The translations under genes and the position numbers were made by a program. From the NCBI GenBank assembly GCA_964424205.1, contig CAYRIF010000245.1, forward strand, positions 1 to 5,846: a DNA stretch of 5,846 bases, in the 5' to 3' direction. The notes under the pieces were generated by a model. The model ran no database searches. It saw only the letters and a program-made list of their open reading frames with translations, and was not told where the DNA came from. This document shows, piece by piece, positions 5,723-5,846 of the stretch. Each line of letters starts with the position of its first letter. The first letter of the stretch is position 1. Source of the DNA: CAYRIF01 sp964424205. Its GTDB lineage: Bacteria; Bacteroidota; Bacteroidia; Cytophagales; Cyclobacteriaceae.

Positions 5723-5846
5723 CTAAAAGTGTAGGTTTCCTAAATCCACATTTCCTCTGGTCAGTATTATTCCCACTTTTTTTCCGTTAAATTTTTCCTG
5801 ACTTCGCACATTTTTTACCTTAACACGTTGATACACAATGATATAG
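5723..5846 (-). CDS. C-terminal end of a probable PLP-dependent threonine/serine dehydratase-like enzyme (5' part outside window)
   Basis: On the minus strand one frame stays open from the window edge to TAG at 5725-5723, giving 40 residues. The last part, FNGKKVGIILTRGNVDLGNL, resembles the C-terminal strand of fold-type II PLP enzymes such as threonine deaminase or serine racemase. There the usual block is a hydrophobic strand followed by S/T-G-G-N-[VI]-D-L, whose Ser/Thr touches the PLP ring nitrogen. Two things are odd. The first glycine of that block is Arg here (TRGN), and the preceding residues (IIVYQRVKVKNVRSQ) are basic where the family has a small, hydrophobic helix. The gene may therefore be divergent, frameshifted just upstream, or decaying. 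The other two frames have stops within about 30 bases of the edge. It is convergent with the transporter gene. The family assignment is moderate; whether it is intact cannot be decided here. Confidence 0.55.
   Translation of the reverse strand, partial: YIIVYQRVKVKNVRSQEKFNGKKVGIILTRGNVDLGNLHF

Overview
The window looks like chromosomal, largely housekeeping DNA from a Bacteroidota bacterium, probably of the Cytophagales type. The support is AT-rich intergenic DNA, no Shine-Dalgarno sequences but A-rich stretches before starts, protein sequences that read like Bacteroidota family members, and a CPBP protease / DUF2007 / cdsA / psd neighbourhood. I saw no mobile element, CRISPR array, tRNA or rRNA, and no gene-free stretch longer than 167 bases. 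The order-level placement is inference.

Left part (1-3791), all on the minus strand. In transcription order: a CPBP-family membrane protease (3791-2826), a 71-residue DUF2007 protein (2851-2636), cdsA for CDP-diacylglycerol synthase (2661-1831), a glutamate dehydrogenase (1663-389), and the first 120 residues of a short-type phosphatidylserine decarboxylase (361-1, running off the window). The first three overlap each other by 26 bases each and are probably one transcript. A 167-base AT-rich spacer with two inverted repeats separates cdsA from the dehydrogenase, and 27 bases separate the dehydrogenase from psd. CdsA and Psd are the first and last enzymes of CDP-diacylglycerol -> phosphatidylserine -> phosphatidylethanolamine synthesis. 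The dehydrogenase between them belongs to nitrogen/carbon metabolism.

Middle (3792-3830): a 39-base divergent intergenic region with a perfect 14-base palindrome and an 11-base-period direct repeat. It must hold the start signals for both directions.

Right part (3831-5846): dusB (tRNA dihydrouridine synthase, with a TTG start) overlaps by ATGA an EamA/DMT-type ten-helix transporter, so these two are likely translationally coupled. Three bases past the transporter stop, on the opposite strand, is the stop of a gene whose last residues resemble the C-terminus of fold-type II PLP enzymes (threonine/serine dehydratase group). Only 40 codons are in the window, and the upstream half of them does not look like the family.

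I found no clearly new biological system. The items most worth a second look are the palindromic divergent promoter, the inverted repeats before the dehydrogenase, the odd PLP-enzyme tail, and the tight packing of two poorly characterised genes with cdsA.
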